The notes under the pieces: model-generated
Databases searched by the model: none
The model's input: only the letters and a program-made list of their open reading frames with translations
Told to the model about the DNA's origin: nothing
Position numbers and translations under genes: made by a program
In this document: one piece after another, positions 1-7,503 of the stretch
Numbering within the stretch: position 1 is the first letter of the stretch
Layout of the letters: each line of letters starts with the position of its first letter
Assembly (NCBI RefSeq): GCF_002101395.1
Contig: NZ_CP019706.1
Location: 3,224,001-3,288,000, forward strand
Length of the DNA stretch: 64,000 bases
DNA from: Pantoea alhagi
GTDB lineage: Bacteria > Pseudomonadota > Gammaproteobacteria > Enterobacterales > Enterobacteriaceae
Reading direction: 5' to 3'

Positions 1-1
1 A

Positions 2-376
2 TCCGGCATCGCCATTTTGGTTACCGTCGGCGTGTATGGCCTTGTGGCCGCTATCGTAAAGCTGGACGATCTTGGCTTCTGGCTGTGCGATAAATCTTCA
101 GCGGTAGCGCAGGCGGTGGGGAAAACGCTGCTGGTGCTGGCACCCTGGCTGATGAAGGTGCTTTCTGTGGTGGGCACCCTGGCTATGTTCCTGGTGGGCG
201 GCGGTATTGTCGTGCATGGTATTCCGGTGTTGCACCATATGATCACCCACTTCAGCGAAGGTTTTCATGGTGTGATTACCGTACTGCTGGAAAACGGCGC
301 TAACCTGGTGATCGGCTTTATTATTGGTTCGATTGTGCTGTTAGCGGTAAATCTGATTGCGAAGCTGCGCGCTTAA
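2..376 (+). CDS. yedI: YedI, DUF808 family inner-membrane protein (C-terminal part)
   Basis: The reading frame is already open at the first base, so only the last 124 or so residues are present. They are strongly hydrophobic, with about three membrane segments, and contain the stretch GGGIVVHGIPVLHH typical of the DUF808/YedI family. The function of the family is unknown. In E. coli yedI also lies next to yodC, which supports the assignment. The 5' end lies outside the window. Confidence 0.88.
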   Translation, partial: SGIAILVTVGVYGLVAAIVKLDDLGFWLCDKSSAVAQAVGKTLLVLAPWLMKVLSVVGTLAMFLVGGGIVVHGIPVLHHMITHFSEGFHGVITVLLENGANLVIGFIIGSIVLLAVNLIAKLRA

Positions 377-415
377 TGTATAAAGTGCGGCGAAATTGAT
401 TAACGGGAGCAGGCC

Positions 416-547
416 ATGAACGACGATATGTTTGAATTTGATATTGATGCTCAGCTGGAAGAGGCGCAGGCTAACGCTGAAAAGAAAGCCAGCGAAGTGC
501 CGGTTGAGCTGAATGATGAAGCTGATTGCGAAGGCTGCAAAATCTAA
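416..547 (+). CDS. Small acidic protein, 43 residues
   Basis: An ATG with a GGAG ribosome site seven bases upstream opens a 43-codon frame 39 bases after yedI. The product is very acidic and ends in CEGCKI, a CxxC pair that might bind metal or form a disulphide. It is followed at once by a strong terminator, which suggests it is the last gene of the yedI transcript. I do not recognise a family. Confidence 0.6.
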   Translation: MNDDMFEFDIDAQLEEAQANAEKKASEVPVELNDEADCEGCKI

Positions 548-576
548 TCATCGATGGCTTCTCAGCAATATATTTA

Positions 577-601
577 AAACGGACACCTGTCCGTTTTTTT
601 T
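577..601 (+). terminator. Rho-independent terminator after the yedI transcript
   Basis: A stem with seven to nine base pairs (ACGGACA against TGTCCGT, flanked by A/T pairs) is followed by a run of eight T. Confidence 0.85.
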
Positions 602-768
602 GTCTCCCGTGCGGGTGAAACCAGGGTTAACTTTGCTGTTTTATTTTTTGCTGATATTTCGTCAACTTCCGCACGTCATGATGCTTTTTAGGAGAGCGCG
701 GCAGGAAATTTCCAGTGGGGCTGCTATACATAATGGGTGCTTTTTCACCAAACTAAGGAGGCCGCATT

Positions 769-948
769 ATGTTTATCAGCGTCAGTGATGAAGTGAAGCA
801 TAAAGAGGATGGTCAAACCATGATCGTCACCGGCATTGCCAGCGGAATGGTGGAATGTCGCTGGTATGACGGTTACAGCGTAAGACGCGAAACATTCCAT
901 GAAGAAGAACTGTTCCCGGTTAATTCTGCCCGCCAGCTTGCCAGCTAA
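769..948 (+). CDS. yodC: YodC family protein
   Basis: This 59-residue protein matches E. coli YodC closely, including the core MIVTGxxSGMVECRWYDGY. The family (DUF2158) consists of small proteins of unknown function with an SH3-like beta-barrel appearance. The ATG follows AAGGAGG at good spacing. Position between yedI and the yedP region is as in E. coli. Confidence 0.93.
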   Translation: MFISVSDEVKHKEDGQTMIVTGIASGMVECRWYDGYSVRRETFHEEELFPVNSARQLAS

Positions 949-962
949 ATCCTTTCTCTTCC

Positions 963-994
963 CCCGCCAGCCTTGACTGGCGGGATGAGTTTTT
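963..994 (+). terminator. Probable terminator of yodC
   Basis: CCCGCCAG pairs with CTGGCGGG over a six-base loop. A T-rich stretch follows after a short gap, so termination may be inefficient. Confidence 0.55.
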
Positions 995-1051
995 GTACAT
1001 TTGGTTCATTATGTATCTTTTTTAGCGCAATATTGCGCTTTTGATGAACCA
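995..1051. promoter_or_regulatory. Putative operator region of the orphan repressor
   Basis: Positions 995-1012 read GTACATTTGGTTCATTAT. A near-identical copy (17 of 18) lies at 1781-1798 in front of the holin-like gene. An inverted copy of the core (TGATGAACCA) lies at 1042-1051, just before the repressor start. A perfect 14-bp palindrome GCGCAATATTGCGC sits between them at 1025-1038. This looks like autoregulation by the downstream repressor, which is an inference from position and repetition. Confidence 0.55.
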
Positions 1052-1059
1052 GGTGAACT

Positions 1060-1737
1060 ATGTCAGAAGAAACTCTTCGTCACGCTTTTTCCGCAAGGCT
1101 TATTGAAGCCTGTAATCGTAAAGGACTGGAATCGCACGGGCGCGGTGTCACTCTGGCGCGTGTCCTGTCGGTAACGCCGCGTGCCGTTGGTAAATGGCTG
1201 AACGGCGAGGCGATGCCGCGCGATGGTAAAATGCAGGCGCTGGCGGACTATCTGGACGTTAGCCGCGAGTGGCTGCAATTGGGCACCACGGCGCTAGATA
1301 ATAACGTGCGTGCGGTTGCTCAGGCGCCCGGCTATAACAGCTATCCACTGATAAGCTGGGTCAGCGCCGGGCTCTGGAGCGAGGCGGTAGAGCCCTGGTC
1401 ACGGGCGGAAATCGATCGCTGGCCAGCCACTACGCGTCACGTCAGTGAAAACAGCTTCTGGCTGGAGGTTAAAGGCGATTCAATGACCTCGCCGGTGGGG
1501 CTGAGTATTCCGGAAGGAATGATGATTCTGGTCGATCCTGATATTCCCGCCACCTCCGGGAAACTGGTGGTGGCGCGCTTAATCAATGCTAATGAAGCTA
1601 CCTTTAAACGCTATATCGAAGATGGCGGGCGTAAGTATCTTAAGCCGTTAAATCCAGAATATAAAATGCAGGAAATTCATGATGATTGCCGCATTATCGG
1701 CGTGGTTGTCGAAGCAAAATGGGAAAATTTAGCTTAA
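1060..1737 (+). CDS. Orphan CI/LexA-type repressor (HTH plus S24 peptidase domain)
   Basis: The 225-residue protein has an N-terminal helix-turn-helix (about residues 25-60) and a C-terminal S24 self-cleavage domain. The cleavage site Ala103-Gly104, the nucleophile Ser141 in GDSMT and the general base Lys183 in TFKR are all present. This predicts RecA-stimulated autocleavage and SOS-dependent derepression. Its C-terminal half is clearly related to the CI repressor of the prophage further right, but the HTH differs. No integrase or other phage gene is near it, so it looks like a domesticated prophage remnant that controls itself and the holin-like gene behind it. Confidence 0.85.
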   Translation: MSEETLRHAFSARLIEACNRKGLESHGRGVTLARVLSVTPRAVGKWLNGEAMPRDGKMQALADYLDVSREWLQLGTTALDNNVRAVAQAPGYNSYPLISWVSAGLWSEAVEPWSRAEIDRWPATTRHVSENSFWLEVKGDSMTSPVGLSIPEGMMILVDPDIPATSGKLVVARLINANEATFKRYIEDGGRKYLKPLNPEYKMQEIHDDCRIIGVVVEAKWENLA

Positions 1738-1780
1738 GCGATTCAGTTAACAATGTGAACTAATTGTTCTTGCAATAAGT

Positions 1781-1798
1781 GTACTTTTGGTTCATTAT
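1781..1798. promoter_or_regulatory. Second copy of the putative repressor operator
   Basis: GTACTTTTGGTTCATTAT repeats the sequence found upstream of the repressor gene with one mismatch. It lies 33 bases before the start of the holin-like gene, where it could cover that gene's promoter. Confidence 0.55.
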
Positions 1799-1830
1799 CT
1801 CTCTATCCTTTTATCGTCGGGAGAAGAGGA

Positions 1831-2106
1831 ATGGACTGGATAATGAATGGCATCTTGTTGCTGTTGGGCGTGGTTAAAGGCTCTGTCAGTGAGCTAACGC
1901 TTCAGGAATGGGGCTATCTGGTTGGCATCGTTTTTACTCTGTTGCGTGGCATCATGATCTGGCGTGACAACCGTAACGAGCAGCGGCGACGTACTGAAAT
2001 TTTTGAACGCTATGTCAGTCAGCTGGCGCAACAGGGCGTGCGTCAGGCCTGGAAAAAATTGCGGCACCTGGAGAGCCGACCGCCGTCAGAAACGCCTAAA
2101 GAGTAA
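1831..2106 (+). CDS. Small holin-like membrane protein
   Basis: This 91-residue protein has two hydrophobic stretches (about residues 5-18 and 27-44) followed by a highly charged arginine-rich tail. That architecture resembles HP1-type phage holins. The start follows AGAGGA. A holin would form lesions in the inner membrane. No endolysin or spanin gene is nearby, so a lytic role is uncertain. Its location behind an SOS-cleavable repressor, with a shared operator-like sequence, suggests DNA-damage induction. Assignment rests on topology and context. Confidence 0.6.
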   Translation: MDWIMNGILLLLGVVKGSVSELTLQEWGYLVGIVFTLLRGIMIWRDNRNEQRRRTEIFERYVSQLAQQGVRQAWKKLRHLESRPPSETPKE

Positions 2107-2107
2107 G

Positions 2108-2130
2108 CGCCTGCTGTGTGCCAGCAGGCG
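2108..2130. terminator. Hairpin between convergent genes
   Basis: CGCCTGCTG pairs perfectly with CAGCAGGCG just after the stop of the holin-like gene. There is no clear T-run on either side, so termination is only probable. Confidence 0.4.
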
Positions 2131-2175
2131 TTGATGGGCAGAGCAGGGCGGCTTATACCGCTCCTGCTGTTGAGG

Positions 2176-3396
2176 TTAAACGTGACCTTCGTTATCTTCT
2201 TCGACCGCCTGATAAATACGCTGCAAAATATCAGGGAAGGCAGACTGCACGCGGCTCCAGCTGGGAATAAAAGGCTTATCGTTAGGGCGCTCCATAAAGG
2301 CCTGGCCTGCTTCCAGAATCGCCTGAGTAAACATTTCTACCGCCGCCTCTTCACTGTGCTGATCGAAATGCAGGCCGTTCATGGTCGCTTCATGGCTGTA
2401 GATTTCCATCATATCCAGCGCGTTACGATAGTAGGTCGCTTTCAGCACCCGGAAAGAGTCGCTGGTCAGGCTTACGCCCATTGTGGCCAGCTTGCGCAAT
2501 AGCGACTGCACAATATCATTGCTCATACGACGCAGGCCGCCGGTGCCATCTTCCTCTGAAAGCGGCTGATGCTTGTGATCGTAATTATGTGCGATTTCCG
2601 CCTGACAGCTTTGGCGGGTGGTGTAGTTACGATAGATCTCTGACAGCACCCCTATCTCCAGCCCCCAGTCGCCGGGAATTTTTATATTATTCAGCACATG
2701 GGTACGCATAGCGAATTCGCCGGAGAGCGGGTAACGGAAGCTGCTGAGATATTCCAGATACTCGGAATGACCATAAACCTGCTGCAACGAGCGCAGCAGC
2801 GGCCCTACCAGAAGCCGACCCACGCGCCCGTTCAGCTTGTTGTTAGCCACGCGCGCGTAAAAGCCTTTGCAGAACTCATACTGAAACGCCGGATTAGCCA
2901 GCGGATAGAGCAGACGTGCCAGCATGCCGCGCTCATAGGTCACAATATCGCAATCATGCAGCGCTACGCAGCTGCTGCGATCGGAGGCGAGCGTATAGCC
3001 AGTACAGAACCAAACGTTGCGTCCTTTACCCGGCTCGGTGGGAGACAATCCCTCTTTGTCCAGCTCGGCGTCCAGTGCTTTCAGACGCGGACCGTCGTTC
3101 CATAAAATACGGTGGCGCTGGGGCAGGCGGGAAAAAAATTCACGCGCAAACAGAAACTGATCGCGATCGGCGCGATCAAGCCCAATTACAATCTCCTCCA
3201 GATAGGGCACCTTCGCCAGTTCATCAACAATATGGTTAAGGGCCGGTCCTTCCAGTTCAGAAAACAGGGAGGGTAAAATCAAGCCCATTTTGCGTTTACG
3301 CGCAAATTGCACCATCTCTTTTTCCAGCGACTCCGTAGAGCGACCGGTCAGATTATGAAAATTTGTAATAACGCCATTCTGGAAAAAATCACTCAT
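2176..3396 (-). CDS. Glucosyl-3-phosphoglycerate synthase-like glycosyltransferase
   Basis: The 406-residue protein looks like a retaining GT-A glycosyltransferase of the GpgS type, which joins glucose from a nucleotide sugar to 3-phosphoglycerate. Visible marks are the nucleotide-sugar/metal motif region SCVALHDCDIV near residue 145 and the GDWGLEIGVL segment near 243. Downstream of yedP on the same strand, 44 bases apart, it would form a synthase-phosphatase operon making the compatible solute glucosylglycerate. E. coli carries dgcQ at this place instead. Substrate specificity cannot be read from sequence; a mannosyl donor or another acceptor is possible. Confidence 0.72.
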   Translation of the reverse strand: MSDFFQNGVITNFHNLTGRSTESLEKEMVQFARKRKMGLILPSLFSELEGPALNHIVDELAKVPYLEEIVIGLDRADRDQFLFAREFFSRLPQRHRILWNDGPRLKALDAELDKEGLSPTEPGKGRNVWFCTGYTLASDRSSCVALHDCDIVTYERGMLARLLYPLANPAFQYEFCKGFYARVANNKLNGRVGRLLVGPLLRSLQQVYGHSEYLEYLSSFRYPLSGEFAMRTHVLNNIKIPGDWGLEIGVLSEIYRNYTTRQSCQAEIAHNYDHKHQPLSEEDGTGGLRRMSNDIVQSLLRKLATMGVSLTSDSFRVLKATYYRNALDMMEIYSHEATMNGLHFDQHSEEAAVEMFTQAILEAGQAFMERPNDKPFIPSWSRVQSAFPDILQRIYQAVEEDNEGHV

Positions 3397-3440
3397 ATCT
3401 GGTCCCCATAAAGCAATCAGGCGAAAATGCCATGATTGGG

Positions 3441-4247
3441 TTATTCCTGCGCGATAAAATAGTCCAGCCCTTCGCTCCAGCCAGTCGGGCCATATTCCGT
3501 GGTTTGATAGACGTGGCGCTCATCCTGGCGCGTTAGCTCAACCGGAAATTTGCTATAACCTTTGATCACGACCGCATAGTCAACGCTGTCTAACATTGGC
3601 GCATCGTTAGGGCCGTCGCCAAGTCCGACGGTAATAAAGCGTTTACCGCCCGCCGTGGTCATATTTTGCAGTAGCCAGCGTAGCGCTTCGCCTTTGCCGC
3701 TGCCTTTTGGCATCACATGCCAGAAACGTCCTCCCTGTACCAGCATCAGCGACTCCTGCTCCAGCTGCTGCCGGAAAAGCGCAAACTGTTCATCCGTATC
3801 GCGCCACACCAGCGCTTCCGATGCCTCACGCATGCGCGCCAGAGCGACGTTTGCCACGGACAAGCCGGTAATATTCACCAACTCTTTTTCGGTAAATTCG
3901 CTAAAGCCGGTGAAACGAAACTGGTGCTGCTGTTGCAGACGACGCAGACACTCACAGATTTCGTCATAATTTTTACCGGCGTGATGACGCACCATTTCGC
4001 CCTGCGCATTATCGATCTGTACCAGCGCGCCGTTTTCAGCAATAAAAGGTGCACCGGGAAAACCCAGCTCCTGCTGTAGCGGAATAACCTCTGCAGCCGT
4101 TTTACTGGTACATATCACCAGCGGAATATGCTGCTGTTTTAGCAGAGTTAGCCAACGTTCTGCTGGCTCCCAGCTGTAGGTGTGATGATCTAACAAAGAA
4201 CCATCCAGGTCAGTGATGATCATTAACGGGTCGTGCAGATGCGGCAT
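3441..4247 (-). CDS. yedP: Mannosyl/glucosyl-3-phosphoglycerate phosphatase-like YedP (HAD family)
   Basis: The 268-residue protein is a HAD-superfamily phosphatase. The nucleophile motif DLDGSLLD is at residues 14-21, and motif IV GLGDGPNDAPML is near residue 213. It aligns with E. coli YedP along its length (IAENGA, WRDTDEQ, ARFWHV-type blocks). The likely reaction is removal of phosphate from glycosyl-3-phosphoglycerate made by the adjacent synthase. In E. coli the protein is an orphan, so the synthase neighbour here makes the pathway assignment more credible. Confidence 0.87.
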   Translation of the reverse strand: MPHLHDPLMIITDLDGSLLDHHTYSWEPAERWLTLLKQQHIPLVICTSKTAAEVIPLQQELGFPGAPFIAENGALVQIDNAQGEMVRHHAGKNYDEICECLRRLQQQHQFRFTGFSEFTEKELVNITGLSVANVALARMREASEALVWRDTDEQFALFRQQLEQESLMLVQGGRFWHVMPKGSGKGEALRWLLQNMTTAGGKRFITVGLGDGPNDAPMLDSVDYAVVIKGYSKFPVELTRQDERHVYQTTEYGPTGWSEGLDYFIAQE

Positions 4248-4535
4248 GCTTAAATCCTCATGATAACGGAGGCCCGCTCCGATAAATGCTGATGCCTAAG
4301 TATAACGACAGATGTTAATTATGATGGGTGATTAGCGTAAAAGGCAGGTGAACTCTTTGCTCGGATAATTCTGTAAAAAAAAGAATAGTGGCACAGTAGG
4401 CTGTAGCAAAAAGGAGAGTAAAACAGAGATAAGCTGGCGATATTTAAGCGCTAACTTGTCGACGATTAACCACTGGCATCCCGTTTAACGGCTAAATAAG
4501 ATTTGTCTTAAGGGAAAAATATCGTAATCTGGAGC
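4248..4535. other. Gene-free stretch upstream of yedP and DsrA
   Basis: No convincing gene is seen. It should hold the promoter of the yedP operon (leftward) and that of dsrA (rightward). I could not assign either with confidence. Confidence 0.5.
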
Positions 4536-4612
4536 CGTTAAGGAATTACCTGGTGTAACGAATTTCATTGACGGTTCTGTCATCCCGGCCTCATGAGGTC
4601 GGGATTTTTTTT
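4536..4612 (+). ncRNA. dsrA: DsrA small RNA
   Basis: Positions 4549-4566 read CCTGGTGTAACGAATTT, the stretch by which E. coli DsrA pairs with the rpoS leader. The RNA ends in a hairpin built from CCCGGCCTC and GAGGTCGGG followed by eight T, as DsrA does. It lies between yedP/yodD and dsrB as in E. coli. The middle stem, which in E. coli pairs with hns, is different in sequence. The 5' end is estimated from the E. coli length. Confidence 0.85.
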
Positions 4613-4617
4613 GCCGC

Positions 4618-4836
4618 TTAACGATTAACCTCGCTAACCGAGCAGTCGTGAATATCAAATTCAAACGAATGCGATATCTGTGGGCCAAAGCCATAACCCG
4701 CAGACATATTTTGCTGTTGCGCCAGATCCCATTCGCTGTCGGTATCCATTTTATCGCAAAGCCAGCCACCATCCTGCGCTGAAGAGGATGCGGGGTAACC
4801 TTTTCCCCTGACGCTACGCGGTTCATCGTTGTTCAT
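4618..4836 (-). CDS. yodD: YodD family protein (DUF2525)
   Basis: The 72-residue product ends in FEFDIHDCSVSEVNR, nearly identical to the end of E. coli YodD (FELDIHDFSVSEVNR). The N-terminal half is divergent. The ATG follows GGAG at six bases. Family function is not established; in E. coli it is stress-related. It lies immediately beside the DsrA terminator on the opposite strand. Confidence 0.82.
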   Translation of the reverse strand: MNNDEPRSVRGKGYPASSSAQDGGWLCDKMDTDSEWDLAQQQNMSAGYGFGPQISHSFEFDIHDCSVSEVNR

Positions 4837-5175
4837 GGTGGTCTCCGGCAAACGTATGGCCAGATAAGTATAGGCGAAGCACCGCCAGGAAATGAGATAA
4901 GGCTCGCAGGTTGGTATAACCAGGAAATTACTTAAAAAAAAGCCCGCGCTGCGCGGGCAAAATCCTTGTTACTTTTAGGTTGACTGCGCCTATGGGGTTG
5001 GTGCAGTAAAAACAGTGTAGACAGAACCACTGTCAGAAGTCTCGCGATGAAACGTTAAGAAAGCGAAAATTCTGAGGGGGAGTTTCTTTTGCGCGCCTTT
5101 ACGCAGCCTTACAGGCAACAAATAACAATCCTGCTACACTTAACCGCGGGAAAAATGAAGAAAACAGGAGACGTT
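4837..5175. other. Intergenic region with one hairpin
   Basis: No gene is supported. It contains a G+C-rich hairpin at 4934-4958 and the promoters for yodD (leftward) and the Pmp3-like gene (rightward). Confidence 0.5.
4934..4958 (-). terminator. Leftward rho-independent terminator
   Basis: GCCCGCG-CTG-CGCGGGC is preceded on the plus strand by eight A, giving a T-run on the minus strand. It would stop leftward transcription coming from the dsrB side. Confidence 0.7.
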
Positions 5176-5334
5176 ATGGATTTATTGCGCATTATTATTG
5201 CCATTTTGTTACCACCGCTGGGCGTATTTTTGCAGGTAGGTTTTGGCGGCGCGTTCTGGCTAAACATCATACTGACGCTGTTGGGTTATATTCCGGGTAT
5301 TATTCATGCGGTCTGGGTCATTGCACGCCGTTAA
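5176..5334 (+). CDS. Pmp3/YqaE family membrane peptide
   Basis: The 52-residue protein consists of two hydrophobic helices and carries the family signature LLPPLGVFLQVG near residue 10 and LGYIPGIIHAVWVI near residue 36. Members of this UPF0057 family (E. coli YqaE, yeast Pmp3) are small membrane proteins linked to cation and osmotic stress. The ATG with AGGAG eight bases upstream fixes the start. An upstream in-frame extension has no ribosome site. Confidence 0.9.
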   Translation: MDLLRIIIAILLPPLGVFLQVGFGGAFWLNIILTLLGYIPGIIHAVWVIARR

Positions 5335-5388
5335 TTCGCCGTTTATGCTCCGCTATTAATGTAAAAGCCCAGGCAAGAGAGCATGAGG

Positions 5389-5586
5389 ATGAAGGTAAAC
5401 GATCGCGTCACGGTAAAAACCGATGGCGGCCCGCGTCGTCCAGGCACCATTCTGGCGGCGGAGGATTTTAACGAAGGCACTATGTATCTGGTGGCGCTGG
5501 AAGATTATCCGCTGGGTATCTGGTTTTTTAATGAAACTGACCATGACGAAGGCGTGTTCGTCGAGCCGCTGGCGGACAGCGAATAG
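5389..5586 (+). CDS. dsrB: DsrB
   Basis: The product matches E. coli DsrB nearly throughout, including VNDRVTVKTDGGPRRPG and LEDYPLGIWFFNE. Function is unknown; the E. coli gene is under RpoS control. I chose the start MKVND by homology. An in-frame ATG two codons earlier (5383) has a slightly better-spaced purine-rich leader, so that start is also possible. Confidence 0.92.
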   Translation: MKVNDRVTVKTDGGPRRPGTILAAEDFNEGTMYLVALEDYPLGIWFFNETDHDEGVFVEPLADSE

Positions 5587-5587
5587 A

Positions 5588-5618
5588 TAAAAACCCACCT
5601 GCAGAGGTGGGTTTTTTA
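5588..5618. terminator. Bidirectional terminator of dsrB
   Basis: AAAACCCACCT pairs with AGGTGGGTTTT across GCAG, with A-run and T-run on the two sides. It serves dsrB, and possibly leftward transcripts. Confidence 0.88.
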
Positions 5619-5655
5619 CGTTTAGGCGACCCTCTCTTAAGTGCCGCCGCTGCGA

Positions 5656-7356
5656 TTAAAACTTTTCCCAGTTATCGTTGGAGGCCACAGCCACTGCCGG
5701 ACGTAGCTTGACGGCGGTTGGCGCAGCCGGCGCAACGCTAACCGGAGCGCTGCTTTCCTGCTGCGACAGGCGGAAGGTGGCGACGGCTTGCGTCAGGCGA
5801 GCGGCCTGTTCTTCCAGCGAAACAGCAGCCGAAGAGGCCTCTTCGACCAGCGCGGCGTTCTGCTGGGTAACATTATCCATCTCGGTAACGGCCTGGCTAA
5901 CCTGCTGAATTCCGCGACTCTGCTCATCGGACGCGGCGGCAATTTCCGCCATGATATCGGTAACGCGACGTACCGCTTCCACAATATCGGTCATGGTTGA
6001 GCCAGCATGGCTGACCTGCGTAGAGCCCTGACCGATCAATTGCACCGATTCGGCAATCAGGCCATCAATCTCTTTCGCGGCCTGTGCGCTGCGCTGCGCC
6101 AGATTACGCACTTCGCTGGCAACCACCGCAAATCCACGCCCCTGCTCACCGGCCCGTGCCGCCTCAACCGCCGCGTTCAGCGCCAGAATATTAGTCTGGA
6201 AAGCGATACTGTTAATGACATTGGTGATCTCAGCAATTTTCTTCGAGCTGCCGGAGATATTGTTCATGGTATTGATCACGCCGCTGACAATATTGCCGCC
6301 TTCGCGCGCTTTGCCGGAGGCATCGGCAGCGAGCTGACTGGCATGATGGGCGTTATCGGCGTTCTGTTTTACCGTGGCCGTTAGCTGTTCCATACTGGCT
6401 GCCGTCTGTTCCAGAGCTGAAGCCTGTTGTTCGGTACGCGAGGAGAGATCGGTATTACCTGCAGAGATCTCCCCGGAACCCTGATAAATGGCTACGGCAC
6501 CTTCACGTACCACGCCGACGGTTTGCACCAGCGCCTGCTGCATCGCCTGAAGGTTCGCGCCCAGCATGCCGATTTCGCTGCGGCCCCAGCTGCGGGCCGG
6601 GGCAGTAAGATCGCCTGCGGCGATGCGTGCGATACGCTCACCCGCCTGCTGCAGTGGGTTAATCACTATGCGACGCAAAAAGATAAATGTCATCAGCGTC
6701 AGCACCAGCGCCGCGGCAAACGCCACGCCCATAATCACAAAGCCAAGGTGTGATTGCGCATTTGCCTGCTGATTAATCGCCTCGGCGCGCGCGGTACGAA
6801 TCTTGATAGCTTTCAGTAATACCTGATTATATTGATCGTCAAGCTTGCGGGTTACGTCGGTTTCCTGAGCAATCACGCCTTCAAAGCTCCCCTGTTTGGC
6901 TGAATTTACCATCGGGAGTAGCCCCTGATTAAGGTAGGCGTTAAATTGCGTTTTTAGCGGCGCATCAAGCGCGCTGTCGGCTTCGCTTTTCAGCGGGCGG
7001 GCCAGATAGGTATCAAAGTTTTGCTGTGCCTGAGCAAGACGTTTTTCTACCGCCGTCAGAATAGAGCGGAATTCATCCATTTCTCCAATACGCGCCGCAG
7101 CGCCCGCGTGGATCACCAGCAGCCTGGCAGTACGGAGATGGTTAGAGCTGTTAGATAAAGCCATACGAACCTGAATTTCCTGTGTTGCTTCGTCCAGTGA
7201 ACGATTGCTTTGCAGCAAAAACCAGCCGGAAAGCGCAATGCACAGGGCAAACAGCAATAAAATACCGCTAAAAATTGCCGTAAAAAGGGGAACCAAACGT
7301 AGATGTTGCCAAAAGCTGACCCGTTCTTGGGCCTCATCAGGGGAGGTGTTCTTCAT
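5656..7356 (-). CDS. Methyl-accepting chemotaxis protein (Tsr/Tar type)
   Basis: The 566-residue chemoreceptor has a transmembrane helix at about 27-49, a four-helix-bundle type periplasmic domain, a second helix near 205-228, a HAMP domain, and the conserved hairpin tip with EQxxGFAVVASEVRNLAQRS-type sequence near residue 410. It ends in NWEKF, close to the NWETF pentapeptide that tethers the adaptation enzymes CheR and CheB in high-abundance receptors. The ligand cannot be inferred. It lies next to rcsA and the fli genes and has its own sigma-28-like promoter. Confidence 0.95.
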   Translation of the reverse strand: MKNTSPDEAQERVSFWQHLRLVPLFTAIFSGILLLFALCIALSGWFLLQSNRSLDEATQEIQVRMALSNSSNHLRTARLLVIHAGAAARIGEMDEFRSILTAVEKRLAQAQQNFDTYLARPLKSEADSALDAPLKTQFNAYLNQGLLPMVNSAKQGSFEGVIAQETDVTRKLDDQYNQVLLKAIKIRTARAEAINQQANAQSHLGFVIMGVAFAAALVLTLMTFIFLRRIVINPLQQAGERIARIAAGDLTAPARSWGRSEIGMLGANLQAMQQALVQTVGVVREGAVAIYQGSGEISAGNTDLSSRTEQQASALEQTAASMEQLTATVKQNADNAHHASQLAADASGKAREGGNIVSGVINTMNNISGSSKKIAEITNVINSIAFQTNILALNAAVEAARAGEQGRGFAVVASEVRNLAQRSAQAAKEIDGLIAESVQLIGQGSTQVSHAGSTMTDIVEAVRRVTDIMAEIAAASDEQSRGIQQVSQAVTEMDNVTQQNAALVEEASSAAVSLEEQAARLTQAVATFRLSQQESSAPVSVAPAAPTAVKLRPAVAVASNDNWEKF

Positions 7357-7404
7357 ATCCTTTTGCTCTCTGTAGGTAAGGTGGCGATGTCGAAGCTGTC
7401 ATAA

Positions 7405-7431
7405 GCATCGGCAACCCTGGCAAAAGGCTTA
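7405..7431 (-). promoter_or_regulatory. Putative sigma-28 (FliA) promoter of the chemoreceptor
   Basis: Read leftward, TAAGCCTT is followed after 11 bases by GCCGATGC. The sigma-28 consensus is TAAAGTTT-N11-GCCGATAA, so 11 of 16 positions match with the exact spacing. It ends about 50 bases before the start codon. Confidence 0.6.
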
Positions 7432-7463
7432 GCGGGATAAATGAGAGGCGTGTCGCAAAATGC

Positions 7464-7503
7464 ATAAACAGGATGGCCGGCAAAAGCCGGCCATCCTGTT
7501 TAT
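7464..7503. terminator. Long perfect inverted repeat at the end of rcsA
   Basis: Eighteen-base arms (starting ATAAACAGGATGG) pair around an AAAA loop. The rcsA stop codon lies inside the right arm. It separates rcsA from the chemoreceptor promoter and probably ends or stabilises the rcsA mRNA, although the T-tract is poor. Confidence 0.65.

Noticed and set aside
4485..4826. A minus-strand frame across DsrA and yodD
   Set aside because: It overlaps the recognisable DsrA RNA and runs in a different frame from the conserved YodD C-terminus.
5383..5388. Start of dsrB two codons earlier
   Set aside because: Not excluded, but E. coli DsrB begins at the equivalent of the later ATG.
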